Positions 32,922 to 41,459 of a stretch of DNA of 64,000 bases are shown here, one piece after another. Location of the stretch: the NCBI GenBank assembly GCA_964538915.1, contig CAZIFB010000006.1:1-64000 (forward strand), in the 5' to 3' direction. This stretch comes from JAEUHQ01 sp964538915 (GTDB lineage: Bacteria; Planctomycetota; UBA1135; UBA2386). The notes under the pieces are model-generated. The model did no database searches. It was not told where the DNA came from and was given only the letters and a program-made list of their open reading frames with translations. Both the position numbers and the translations under genes were made by a program. Within the stretch, counting starts at the first letter, position 1; every line of letters begins with the position of its first letter.

Positions 32922-32927
32922 TACCTT
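32922..32927 (+). promoter_or_regulatory. Putative -10 element (TACCTT) of the Wza-like gene
   Basis: TACCTT lies 7 nt before the GTG at 32935 and supports that start over GTG 32893, which would be upstream of the element. No ribosome site intervenes. Confidence 0.48.
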
Positions 32928-32934
32928 CCTCGCC

Positions 32935-33678
32935 GTGACTTCGCCGACTCGCCACGCCTTCGTCCGCACCGCGACTCTGCTCGTGCTCGCGCTGGTGTGC
33001 CTGGCTGCGTGCTCGTCGGCGCCGCCGTTCGACGCAAAGGCCATGGCGCTCGAGTGGCACGCGTTCATGCAGCGTGACTACGTGCTGCGATCGGGCGATC
33101 ACCTCGAAGTGCGTGTTCGCGAGTTGAAGGCGCTCGGCGCCGGCAGTGCGACGGGCGAACTCGTGCAGGACGTCGTCGTGTCGCCGACCGGATGGATCGA
33201 TCTCCGCGAAGTGCCGACGCCGATCCAGGTGGGCGGCCGCACGGTGAGTTCGGCGCGCACGCTGATCGAAGAGGCCTACAAGACCAAGTTCGGCGCGCCC
33301 AACGTCGGCGTGTCGCTCACGGAAGCAGGGGCTCAGTCGGTCTACGTCTGCGGCGAGGTCGGCCGTTCGGGGCCCGTGCCGTACCAGCCCGGTCTCACGA
33401 TGACGCAGGCCATCGCCAGCGCCGGCAGTTTCGAGATCACGGTGAAGTACTCCGACGTGCGCATCCTGCGCATCAACCCGGACGGAACGCAGCGCACGTT
33501 CCGGGTTAACATGGAGGACGTGTTCCACGACGAGAGCCCGGACTTCCTGCTGCTCCCCGGTGACGTCGTGTACTGCCAGACGTCGGGCATCGCCGACGCG
33601 GGCAACTGGGTCGAGTTGTGGATCCGGCGCCTCCTGCCCTTCTCCCTCGGCGGGCCCGCGCTCGGGTCGGTCAACTGA
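32935..33678 (+). CDS. Polysaccharide export lipoprotein (Wza-like, SLBB domain)
   Basis: A 247-residue outer-membrane export protein. The signal peptide ends in a lipobox (ALVCLAACSS), predicting a lipidated Cys. The Poly_export domain begins YVLRSGDHLEVRV and continues VVVSPTGWIDLREV. An SLBB domain follows (SVYVCGEVGRSGPVPYQPGL, TMTQAIASAG), then DFLLLPGDVVY. It should form the ring through which locus A polysaccharide leaves the periplasm. GTG 32935 puts the signal peptide at the N-terminus. Length is shorter than E. coli Wza, with no large C-terminal helix, although the final segment VELWIRRLLPFSLGG is amphipathic. No Wzc-like kinase is in the window. Confidence 0.9.
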   Translation: MTSPTRHAFVRTATLLVLALVCLAACSSAPPFDAKAMALEWHAFMQRDYVLRSGDHLEVRVRELKALGAGSATGELVQDVVVSPTGWIDLREVPTPIQVGGRTVSSARTLIEEAYKTKFGAPNVGVSLTEAGAQSVYVCGEVGRSGPVPYQPGLTMTQAIASAGSFEITVKYSDVRILRINPDGTQRTFRVNMEDVFHDESPDFLLLPGDVVYCQTSGIADAGNWVELWIRRLLPFSLGGPALGSVN

Positions 33679-33711
33679 TCGCTTCGCGCGGTTCCGCGGC
33701 AACGTGACAGC

Positions 33712-34944
33712 ATGACGAACGCGTCCCGACCCCTCGCCGTGTGCATGGTCGTCCATGCCTACTACGAAGGCGACGCGCGCGTGCGTCGGTACGGCGAGTC
33801 GCTGGCGCAGCGCGGACACCGCGTGGACGTGCTCGCGTTGCGCGCGCAGGGCAAGCCGAAACGCGAGGACCTGCGCGGGGTCGCCGTCCATCGCCTGCCG
33901 CTGTCTCGACACCGCGGCGGCACCCTGCGGTACCTCTTCGAGTACGTGCTGTTCACGCTGATGTGTGCGTGGGTGCTGACGTGGCGGGCGCGCCGCTACG
34001 ACGTCGTGCACGTGCACAACATGCCCGACTTCCTCGTGTTCGCGGCGCTGGTGCCGCGCCTGTTCGGGTGCAAGGTGCTGCTCGACGTGCACGACCTCAT
34101 GCCGGAGGTCTACTGCAGCAAGTTCAAGACGAGCATCCGCCATCCGGCGATCTGGCCGATCCGCGTGCAGGAGTGGATCTCGCACCGCTTCGCCAGCGCG
34201 TGCGTGTTCGCCACCGAGCGCTTCCGCCAGGGCGCGATCGCGCGGCGCACCGTTCGCGCGGAACGATCGATCGCGGTGATGAACGCCGCGGACACGACGC
34301 TGTTCGACCGGACGCGCCATCCGTGGCGCGGCCCCGAGCGGGCGGAGGACTTCGTGATGCTGTACCTCGGTACGGTTTCGCACCGGCACGGCGTCGATCA
34401 GTGCGTGCGTGTGCTGCCGCTCGCGAAGCAGCAGGTGCCGGGCATCAAACTCGTGATCCACGCGAAGTTGTCCGAAGGCGAGGGCAAGCCTCTGCAGGAA
34501 CTGCGCGACCTCGCCCAGCAGCTCGGCGTCGCGGACCGGGTCGAGATCGGCCCGCCGCTCGCGCTGCAGGAAGTGCCCGCGGCGATGAGCCGCGCGTCGG
34601 TCGGCGTCTTCACGCCGCACCTCGACATACACATCGACATGGCGCTGTCGCTGAAGGTGCCCGAGTTCGTCGCGATGGACGTTCCCGTCGTCGCGGTGCG
34701 CACGTCGATCATGACGTCGTTGTTCCGCGAGGACGAGGTCGCGATGTTCGCCGACGGCGACATGCAGGCCTTCGCCGACTGGCTCGGGCGTCTCCACCGC
34801 GAGCCCGAGCTGCGCCGCGCGATGACGCAGCGCGCCCGCCGCTTCACTGCCGAGCACGCGTGGGAAGCGGAGTTCGCCGGCTACCTGCGTCTGCTCGAGT
34901 CGTTGCTGCGGCGCCCGCTCGCCGCCGAGCCAGCCCGGAGCTGA
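33712..34944 (+). CDS. Glycosyltransferase family 4
   Basis: A 410-residue GT-B glycosyltransferase. The N-terminal Rossmann domain starts LAVCMVVHAYYEGDARVRRYGE and includes the acceptor-side YDVVHVHNMPDFLVFAALVP and LLDVHDLMPE. A hydrophobic stretch (FEYVLFTLMCAWVLTW) may tether it to the membrane. The donor-binding domain has VMLYLGTVSHRHGVD and the loop SRASVGVFTPHLDIHIDMAL, then LKVPEFVAMDVPVVA in place of the usual EAxAxGxP. It probably adds a sugar to the lipid-linked repeat of locus A. It follows the Wza-like gene by 33 bp and precedes the fused transferase by 1 bp. Confidence 0.9.
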   Translation: MTNASRPLAVCMVVHAYYEGDARVRRYGESLAQRGHRVDVLALRAQGKPKREDLRGVAVHRLPLSRHRGGTLRYLFEYVLFTLMCAWVLTWRARRYDVVHVHNMPDFLVFAALVPRLFGCKVLLDVHDLMPEVYCSKFKTSIRHPAIWPIRVQEWISHRFASACVFATERFRQGAIARRTVRAERSIAVMNAADTTLFDRTRHPWRGPERAEDFVMLYLGTVSHRHGVDQCVRVLPLAKQQVPGIKLVIHAKLSEGEGKPLQELRDLAQQLGVADRVEIGPPLALQEVPAAMSRASVGVFTPHLDIHIDMALSLKVPEFVAMDVPVVAVRTSIMTSLFREDEVAMFADGDMQAFADWLGRLHREPELRRAMTQRARRFTAEHAWEAEFAGYLRLLESLLRRPLAAEPARS

Positions 34945-34945
34945 C

Positions 34946-37300
34946 GTGCGCGCGCTGTTGCAGGCGCTGCTGCTGCTCGTCGTCGCGCTGCCGGTCGCCG
35001 TCGTCACCGCGCTCGCCGCCGCGATGGTGCTGCTGGCCGCCGCGGTCGTCGACCTCGTGTGGACTCCGGTCGTGTGGGCGCGTCGCCGGCCGTTCGAGTT
35101 CCGCGCGCGCGATCTGCGCGGCGCGTCCATCGTCACGGTGACATGGAACGGCAAGCACCACCTCGAGGGACTCCTGCCGTCGTTGCGTCGCGAGATCGCG
35201 GCGCACGGTGGCGACCACGAAGTGATCGTCGTCGACAACGGCAGCACGGACGGCACGGCCGCCTGGCTCGCAGCCGAGCATCCATGGGTGAAGGTCGTTG
35301 CCTTGCCGGAGAACCGCTACTTCGTGCGCGGCAACAAGGCGGGCGTCGAACATGCGACGCGCGACGTGCTCGTCTTCCTGAACAACGACATGGTCGTGCT
35401 GCCCGGGTTCCTCCGGCCGTTGCTCGACGGCCTGCGCGATCCGAGGGTGTTCGCCGTCGCGGCGGAGATCTTCTTCAAGGATCCGGCCAAGCGCCGCGAG
35501 GAGAGCGGTCGCACGCGCGGCGAACTTCGCAACGGGTGGTTGCAGCTGGCGCACGTGATGCCGAGCCGCGACGAACGCGAACTCGACTACGTGCCGACGT
35601 TCTGGGCCGGCGGCGGCAGCGCGGCGTTCGATCGGAGGATGTACGACGCGATCGGCGGCTTCGACGAGCTGTACGACCCCTTCTACATGGAGGACGTCGG
35701 CCTGTCGTACGAAGCGTGGAAGCGCGGCTTCCGCGTGCTGTTCACGGCGCGTTCGTCGGTGCTGCACGAACACCGCGGCACGAGCCGAAAGGCGTTCGGC
35801 GACGAGTTCGTCGACGCGATGATCCGGCGCAACCAGCACCTCTTCCTGTGGCGCAACCTGACGTCGTGGCGCGCTCTCGCTCCGCTGCTGCTCGCGCAGC
35901 CGTTCGCCATCGTGCTGCGAAGCAAGCGTCCCGGGCGCAGTCGCGCGTACGGCCTCTGGTTCGAACTGCGCGCGATGCTCCGGGCGCTGCCGCGCCTGCC
36001 GCTGGCGCTCGGCAAGCGCTGCGCCGGCCGGCTGCACCACGTGCGCCGCGACGAAGGAGTCTTCGCGGCCGCGAACTCGGTTTCCGCGCATCGTCGCAGC
36101 GACGACAGCGCGCTCGGCCGGTTGCCGGTACCGACGCCGCGCGGTCTGCGCGTGCTGGTCCTCGCGGCGCGCCTGCCGCGCCTCGGGGTGGACGGATCGT
36201 GGGTGGTGTTCCGCCGCCTCGTCGAGCACGCGAAGACGCACCGAGTGACGCTGTTCGCGTTCGTCGAGGCCGGCGACGACGCGAGCGCGGCGGATGCGCT
36301 GAGCGAACACGGCATCGAGGTGGTGACCGCGGTGCGCGTGCGCAACCCGATGCCCGGCAACCTGCACCACTCCGCGCCCTGGCGTCTCTTCCGCGACTAC
36401 GGCGCCCCGTCGATGCGGGCGATGGTGCAGCGAATGATCGAGTCGACCGACCACGACGTCGTGCAGGTCGAGTACGTCGAGATGCTGCACCTCCTGCGCG
36501 GCGTGCCGATCGACGCACCCGTCGTCTACACGTGCCACGAGTCGCTCGCCCTCGCGGCGGCGCGCGGCGGCGGCGGTGCGTACCGAACGATGCAGGCCCG
36601 GGCGCACGAACTCACGGTCCTCCGCGCCGTCGACCACGTGGTCGCGCTGTCGGGCGCCGACGCCGACGCGTTGCGCTCGTCGGGGCACCGCGGACCGGTC
36701 ACCGTCGTGCCGAGCGGCATCGACGTGGCGCAGTTCCCGGTGAGCCCCGCCGCCGAGTGCTCCGGCTCGACGGTGACGTTCGTCGGCTACTTTCGCCACG
36801 AACCGAACGTCGACGCCGCGATCTGGCTCTGCGAGTCGATCCTGCCGCCGCTGCGCAGGCTGGTGCCGGGCGTGCGCGTTCGGCTCGTCGGTCGTGACGC
36901 TCCGCCGCGGGTGCAGGCGCTGGCCGCCGCCGACGTCGAGGTCGCCGGTTACGTGCCCGACCTCGCCGCCGAACTCGCCGCCGCGACGGTCGTCGTGCTG
37001 CCGTTGCGCACCGGTGGCGGTCTGCGCGGCAAGCTGCTCGAAGCCTTCGCGGCGGCCCGTCCCGTCGTCGCGACTCCGGTCGCCCTGGAGGGAACGAACG
37101 CGCGGGACGGCGAGCATTGCCTCGTCGCCGCGGACGCGGAAGCGTTCGCCTTGGCCGTCGCAGCCCTGCTGCAGGACGCCGACCGTCGAGCGCGCGTCGG
37201 CGCCGCCGGACGCGCCCTCGTCACTGCGCAGCACTCGACGGCGCAGGTCGCCGCCCGCTACGACGAGATCTACGCGGCGCTCGTCGGGAGGCGGTCGTGA
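34946..37300 (+). CDS. Fused GT2-GT4 bifunctional glycosyltransferase
   Basis: A 784-residue protein. The N-terminus has one or two membrane helices (LLQALLLLVVALPVAVVTAL). A GT2 (GT-A) domain follows at about 55-310: SIVTVTWNGKHHLEGLLPSL, VIVVDNGSTDGTAAWL, the DxD-like LVFLNNDMVVLPGF, and FYMEDVGLSYEAWKRGF. From about residue 395 a second GT-B/GT4 domain begins (LRVLVLAARLPRLGVDGSWV) with VVYTCHESLALAAARGG, VTVVPSGIDVAQFP, VTFVGYFRHEPNVDAAIW and the EAFAAARPVVATPVALEG donor loop. Two successive sugars could be added by one polypeptide. The start is GTG 34946 immediately after the previous stop; the 3' end overlaps the next gene as GTGA. Confidence 0.9.
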   Translation: MRALLQALLLLVVALPVAVVTALAAAMVLLAAAVVDLVWTPVVWARRRPFEFRARDLRGASIVTVTWNGKHHLEGLLPSLRREIAAHGGDHEVIVVDNGSTDGTAAWLAAEHPWVKVVALPENRYFVRGNKAGVEHATRDVLVFLNNDMVVLPGFLRPLLDGLRDPRVFAVAAEIFFKDPAKRREESGRTRGELRNGWLQLAHVMPSRDERELDYVPTFWAGGGSAAFDRRMYDAIGGFDELYDPFYMEDVGLSYEAWKRGFRVLFTARSSVLHEHRGTSRKAFGDEFVDAMIRRNQHLFLWRNLTSWRALAPLLLAQPFAIVLRSKRPGRSRAYGLWFELRAMLRALPRLPLALGKRCAGRLHHVRRDEGVFAAANSVSAHRRSDDSALGRLPVPTPRGLRVLVLAARLPRLGVDGSWVVFRRLVEHAKTHRVTLFAFVEAGDDASAADALSEHGIEVVTAVRVRNPMPGNLHHSAPWRLFRDYGAPSMRAMVQRMIESTDHDVVQVEYVEMLHLLRGVPIDAPVVYTCHESLALAAARGGGGAYRTMQARAHELTVLRAVDHVVALSGADADALRSSGHRGPVTVVPSGIDVAQFPVSPAAECSGSTVTFVGYFRHEPNVDAAIWLCESILPPLRRLVPGVRVRLVGRDAPPRVQALAAADVEVAGYVPDLAAELAAATVVVLPLRTGGGLRGKLLEAFAAARPVVATPVALEGTNARDGEHCLVAADAEAFALAVAALLQDADRRARVGAAGRALVTAQHSTAQVAARYDEIYAALVGRRS

Positions 37301-37818
37301 AGGTCGCGCTCTTCCTCACCACCGACCGCGACGCGGCGTCGGCCCTGCTCGCCGCGGCGCGGGTGCGCTGGCCCGACGCGACCTTCGTCGCGTTCGCGAA
37401 CGACGAGGACCGTGCCGCGCTGCAGGCGGCGGCGCCGGGCGTCGAGTTCCGCCGCGACAAACCGCCGGGCGGCAGGAGCGCATTCGTGAAGGCGCTGCGC
37501 GCGGAACGGTTCGATCAGGTCTTCGTCGCGTGGCACGGGGGCGAACGCTTCCAGCCGCTGCGCGTCGCGGCGCTCCTGCTCGGTGCCCCGGTGCTCGTGC
37601 GGGACGAACGTGGTCGCGAGACGACCGTGGCGTGGTGGCAGCCCTGGCGATGGGGGCCGCATCTGCTGCGGCGGGCCGCACGTACCGACGCGCTGCAGTT
37701 CGCTCGTACGGCCGCCGCGGTGTACCGCGCCACGGTCGGCGCGCTGATCGCGGTCGTCTGGATTCCGCTGCGGCTCCTGATCGCGCGGCTCGCGGCGCGA
37801 TCAGGCCGTTCTGCGTAG
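37297..37818 (+). CDS. Small membrane-anchored protein of polysaccharide locus A
   Basis: A 173-residue protein I cannot place in a named family. The first about 100 residues have an alternating beta-alpha pattern (VALFLTTDRDAASALLAAAR; FDQVFVAWHGGERFQPLRVA; LLGAPVLVRDERG) reminiscent of the N-terminal half of a GT-B transferase. The C-terminus has a hydrophobic helix (VGALIAVVWIPLRLLIARLA) that should bind the membrane. The GTG start overlaps the stop of the fused glycosyltransferase as GTGA, so it is the last gene of this arm of the operon. A nucleotide-sugar or scaffold role is possible but not shown. Confidence 0.6.
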   Translation: MKVALFLTTDRDAASALLAAARVRWPDATFVAFANDEDRAALQAAAPGVEFRRDKPPGGRSAFVKALRAERFDQVFVAWHGGERFQPLRVAALLLGAPVLVRDERGRETTVAWWQPWRWGPHLLRRAARTDALQFARTAAAVYRATVGALIAVVWIPLRLLIARLAARSGRSA

Positions 37819-37841
37819 CGGCGATTCCGCGAGCGCCTGCC

Positions 37842-37847
37842 TAGAAT
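37842..37847 (+). promoter_or_regulatory. Putative -10 element (TAGAAT) of the salicylyl-CoA hydroxylase gene
   Basis: TAGAAT, the closest match to the TATAAT consensus in this set, lies 9 nt before ATG 37857. No ribosome site is present, so a very short leader is likely. Confidence 0.52.
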
Positions 37848-37856
37848 CCGCGCCGC

Positions 37857-40091
37857 ATGAAGATCGCGTGCATCGGCGGCGGACCGGCGTCCCTCTACTT
37901 CGCGCTCCTCCTGAAGAAGCGCCTGCCGTCGGTCGAGATCGACGTGTTCGAGCAGAACCAGCCCACCGACACGTTCGGCTGGGGCGTCGTCTTCTCGGAC
38001 GAGACGCTCGGCAACTTCGAGACCGCCGATCCGGAGAGCTACGCCCGCATCCGCGAGAACTTCGCGTACTGGACCGACATCGACACCTTCTTCCGCGGCG
38101 CGAAGGTCACGAGCACGGGCCACGGTTTCTGCGGTCTCGCGCGCGTGCGGCTGTTGCAGATCCTGCACGAGCGCTGCCGCGAGTTCGGCGTGCGCCTGCA
38201 CTTCAACAAGGCGGTCGCCGACATCGACCGTGTCGTCGCTTCGCACGACCTCGTCGTGGCGGCCGATGGCGTGAACAGCAAGGTCCGCGAGCGTTTTGCG
38301 TCGTCCTTCAAGCCGCACCTGGACTGGCGCAAGTGCAAGTTCGCGTGGTTCGGCACGACGAAGGAGATGACGGCGTTCACGTTCGTCTTCCAGCCGACGG
38401 AGTGGGGCCTCTTCCAGGTGCACGCCTACCCGTTCGAGAAGGGCCGCGGCACGTGGATCGTCGAGTGCCGCGAGGAGACCTGGCAGCGCGCCGGCCTGGA
38501 CAAGTTCGACGAGGCGCAGTCCGCCGCGTTCTGCGAGCGGCTGTTCGCCGATCACCTGCGCGGCGAGAAGCTGCTGACCAACCGTTCGATCTGGCGCACG
38601 TTCCCCACGATCCGCTGCGAGTCGTGGCGCCACCAGAACGTCGTGCTCATGGGCGACGCCGCGCACACCGCGCACTTCTCGATCGGTTCGGGCACGAAAC
38701 TCGCCATGGAGGACGCGATCGCGCTCGCCGACGCGGTGGTCGCGCACCCGGCGTCCGTGCCGGCGGCGCTGCTCGCCTACGAACAGGCGCGGCGCCTCGA
38801 CGTGCTGAAGGTGCAGCGCGCGGCCCAGACGAGCCTCGAGTGGTTCGAGAACAGCGAGCGCTACCAGACGCAGGGCCCGGAGCGCTTCGTGTTCAACCTG
38901 ATGACGCGCAGCCGCCGCATCACCTACGACAACCTGCGGCGCCGCGACCCCGCGCTGGTCGAGCGCGTCGATCAGGCCGTGGCGCGCGAAGAGGGAGCGC
39001 CGCTCGGCGAGCCCACGGCGCCCCCCGCATTCACGCCGTTCGCGGCGCGGGGCATGCGGCTGCCGAATCGCGTCGTCGTCTCGCCGATGTGCCAGTACTC
39101 GGCGACGGACGGTGTGCCCGACGACTGGCACCTCGTGCACCTCGGCAGCCGCGCGGTCGGCGGCGCCGGTCTCGTCTTCACCGAGATGACCAACGTGTCG
39201 GCGGAGGGTCGCATCACGCCCGGCTGCGCCGGCATGTGGAACGAGCAGCAGATGGCCGCCTGGCGCCGCGTGGTCGAGTTCGTGCACCGTCATTCGGCCG
39301 CGAAGATCGGCATGCAGGTCGCGCACGCGGGTCGCAAGGGCTCGTGCAGTCGTCCGTGGGAAGGGGATGCGCCGCTCACGAAGGGCGCCTGGCGCACCCT
39401 CGGGCCGTCGGCGGATCCGTTCCGTTCCGACTGGCCGGTGCCGAAGGCGATGGACGCGGCCGACCTGTCCCGCGTGACCGCGGAGTTCGTGCGCTCGGCG
39501 CAGCTCTGCGAACGCGCGGGCTTCGACGTGATCGAACTGCACATGGCGCACGGCTACCTGCTCTCGAGCTTCCTGTCGCCGCTGTCGAACCGCCGTACCG
39601 ACGAGTTCGGCGGCACGCTCGAGAACCGCGCCCGCTACCCGCTGCAGGTCTTCGATGCCGTGCGTGCCGCCTGGCCCGCGGACAAGCCGATCTTCGTGCG
39701 CATGTCGACGACGGACTGGTTCGACGAAGAGCGTCGCGGCTTCACGCTCGACGAGGCGGTGCGCGTCGCGCGCTGGCTGAAGGAACACGGCTGCGACGTG
39801 ATCGACGTGTCGTCGGCCGGCAACGTGCCGGAGTCGAAGCCGCAGTACGGGCGCATGTACCAGGTGCCCTTCGCCGAGCGAATCCGGACGGAAGCCGGGA
39901 TCCCCGTGATGGCGGTCGGCGGCATCCAGGGCGTCGACCATGCGCACACGATCGTCGGTGCCGGCCGCGCGGACCTGTGCGCGATCGCGAGAGCCTTCCT
40001 CGCCGATCCCTACATGGTGCTGCGCGAAGCGAACGCTCGGCAGGTCGCGGCGCATGCGTGGCCGCCGCAGTACCTCGCGGCCCGCAGCTGA
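37857..40091 (+). CDS. Bifunctional salicylyl-CoA 5-hydroxylase / flavin oxidoreductase
   Basis: A 744-residue fusion. The N-terminal about 390 residues are a class A FAD monooxygenase: dinucleotide fold KIACIGGGPASLYFALLLKK, TFGWGVVFSDETLGNF, and the FAD-ribityl motif VLMGDAAHTAHFSIGSGTKL. The C-terminal part (from about 395) is an Old-Yellow-Enzyme-type FMN oxidoreductase: FTPFAARGMRLPNRVVVSPM, CQYSATDG, HMAHGYLLSSFLSPLSNRRT and GVDHAHTIVGAGRADL. This domain order is that of enzymes that hydroxylate salicylyl-CoA at C5 en route to gentisyl-CoA. No CoA ligase, thioesterase or gentisate dioxygenase gene is adjacent, so the pathway must be completed elsewhere or the substrate may be another aromatic acyl-CoA. 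ATG 37857 is well supported. Confidence 0.88.
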   Translation: MKIACIGGGPASLYFALLLKKRLPSVEIDVFEQNQPTDTFGWGVVFSDETLGNFETADPESYARIRENFAYWTDIDTFFRGAKVTSTGHGFCGLARVRLLQILHERCREFGVRLHFNKAVADIDRVVASHDLVVAADGVNSKVRERFASSFKPHLDWRKCKFAWFGTTKEMTAFTFVFQPTEWGLFQVHAYPFEKGRGTWIVECREETWQRAGLDKFDEAQSAAFCERLFADHLRGEKLLTNRSIWRTFPTIRCESWRHQNVVLMGDAAHTAHFSIGSGTKLAMEDAIALADAVVAHPASVPAALLAYEQARRLDVLKVQRAAQTSLEWFENSERYQTQGPERFVFNLMTRSRRITYDNLRRRDPALVERVDQAVAREEGAPLGEPTAPPAFTPFAARGMRLPNRVVVSPMCQYSATDGVPDDWHLVHLGSRAVGGAGLVFTEMTNVSAEGRITPGCAGMWNEQQMAAWRRVVEFVHRHSAAKIGMQVAHAGRKGSCSRPWEGDAPLTKGAWRTLGPSADPFRSDWPVPKAMDAADLSRVTAEFVRSAQLCERAGFDVIELHMAHGYLLSSFLSPLSNRRTDEFGGTLENRARYPLQVFDAVRAAWPADKPIFVRMSTTDWFDEERRGFTLDEAVRVARWLKEHGCDVIDVSSAGNVPESKPQYGRMYQVPFAERIRTEAGIPVMAVGGIQGVDHAHTIVGAGRADLCAIARAFLADPYMVLREANARQVAAHAWPPQYLAARS

Positions 40092-40120
40092 CGGGCGGTT
40101 CCCTCGCAGCGGCGCGGCAA

Positions 40121-40126
40121 TACCAT
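40121..40126 (+). promoter_or_regulatory. Putative -10 element (TACCAT) of the zinc-ribbon gene pair
   Basis: TACCAT lies 7 nt before GTG 40134. GTTCCC (40098-40103) is 17 nt upstream of it, and the intervening bases resemble those upstream of the gene at 23162. Confidence 0.52.
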
Positions 40127-40133
40127 CCCCGCC

Positions 40134-41459
40134 GTGACGAACGAAGAAGAAGCGGGCGGCCTCGTCTGCGCGGGGTGTGGGCTCGCCAACGACACCGGGG
40201 CGCAGTTCTGTGCGCAGTGCGGATCGCAGCTCGGAGTCCCGAGGACGGTCCGTCGGAGTCGCGGCGAGGCGGCGACCGACGCCGTCGAGCGGGCGCACGG
40301 GCGGAAGCAGTTCGGGCGCATCAAGAAGGTCGTCGGCATCGTGCGATCGGTCTTCGGCGCGTCGGCAGCGCTGGCCGGGGTCTGGTTGCTCGCCTGGCAC
40401 TTCGGCGGCACCGACGTCGACGAGGATCTGGTCGTGCCCGTCACGGTGCTGCTGTGGTCGATGTTCGCGATCACCGCCGCCGGTGCTCTGCTGGTGATGC
40501 GCGCACCTCTGCCGTGGACCACGGTGGGGGCCTGCATGTGGACCCTCGATGCCGCCCTGCGGTTCGCGTGGTTCGGCACCGGCGGCTCGACGTTGCTCCA
40601 GGCGTTCTTCGCCGTCGCGTTCTGGTTCGCCGTCGCGCAGGCCGCGCGCGTGCAGAAGCTGATGGCCGCCGATCCATCGCTGCAGCTCGTGAGGAAGCGG
40701 ATCGACCCGTCCCGCCGCGTCGCCGGTGGTGTCTCCGAACACGCCCGCAAGTCGGCGGCGGCGGACCGGCGCGCGACGTGGGGAGCGCGGCTGCGGCTGG
40801 TCTCCTTCGTGGTGCTCGGATGCGTGTTGCTCGGAGGTGCGTACCACGTCGCGACGAGGCCGCCGACGGTCGATGCGATCGGCGCCGCGTTGTTCGCGAA
40901 CTGGGCGAAGAGCGATGTCGAGGCCATCGCAGCCCTGTTCGGCGACGGGCCGCACGGCGCGCGTGCGACCGAGTTCCGCGACGACGTGGGGCGCCGCGGT
41001 TGGACGGGAGCGCTGCCGACTTCGAGCGAGCCGGTCACCACGTCGCAGGGGGACACCGCGACGGCGACGAGCAAGGTCGCCGGCGGTGAGATCCGCTTCC
41101 AGTTCGCGCGCAGCGGGAATCGCTGGTCCATCGTGCGCGCCGTGTTCCCGGCGCTCGTTCCGACGGACCTGGCGCCCGCGCTCGAGGACTTCCGTCGTGC
41201 GTGGGCCGCTCCCGGCGCCGACGAACTGGTGGCCATGTTCCGACCCGAGAGCCGCGAACGGCTCGGTGGGTCCCTGCGGCGCATGCTCGAGAAGCGATCG
41301 TGGAATCAGAAGCGGCCGCCGCTCGGCGAGGTCGCGACCAGGGACGCGGGGACGAGGCGCCGCGCCGACTTCGCGCTCGGCGACGACGAGGTGGGTGTCG
41401 CTCTCGAGTTCTGGCACCCGCGCTGGGTCGTGGTGGGCGTCACCCTGCCGCGCCAATGA
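40134..41459 (+). CDS. Zinc-ribbon membrane protein, hypothetical
   Basis: A 441-residue protein starting with a four-cysteine zinc ribbon (CAGCGLANDTGAQFCAQCG, about residues 12-30). Four or so membrane helices follow in the first half (SVFGASAALAGVWLLAWHF, VTVLLWSMFAITAAGALLVM, LLQAFFAVAFWFAVAQAARV) and one more at about 225-245. The last about 195 residues are soluble, with a repeated DUF-like pattern (ALFANWAKSDVEAIAALFG; LVAMFRPESRERLGGSLRRM) that may be SnoaL-like. The start is GTG. Its stop overlaps the next start as ATGA, and that neighbour also begins with a zinc ribbon, suggesting a functional pair. No family name is recognised for the whole protein. Confidence 0.7.
   Translation: MTNEEEAGGLVCAGCGLANDTGAQFCAQCGSQLGVPRTVRRSRGEAATDAVERAHGRKQFGRIKKVVGIVRSVFGASAALAGVWLLAWHFGGTDVDEDLVVPVTVLLWSMFAITAAGALLVMRAPLPWTTVGACMWTLDAALRFAWFGTGGSTLLQAFFAVAFWFAVAQAARVQKLMAADPSLQLVRKRIDPSRRVAGGVSEHARKSAAADRRATWGARLRLVSFVVLGCVLLGGAYHVATRPPTVDAIGAALFANWAKSDVEAIAALFGDGPHGARATEFRDDVGRRGWTGALPTSSEPVTTSQGDTATATSKVAGGEIRFQFARSGNRWSIVRAVFPALVPTDLAPALEDFRRAWAAPGADELVAMFRPESRERLGGSLRRMLEKRSWNQKRPPLGEVATRDAGTRRRADFALGDDEVGVALEFWHPRWVVVGVTLPRQ

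Noticed and set aside
34844..37234. Minus-strand frame of about 796 codons opposite the fused glycosyltransferase
   Set aside because: His/Arg/Asp-rich shadow without family features.
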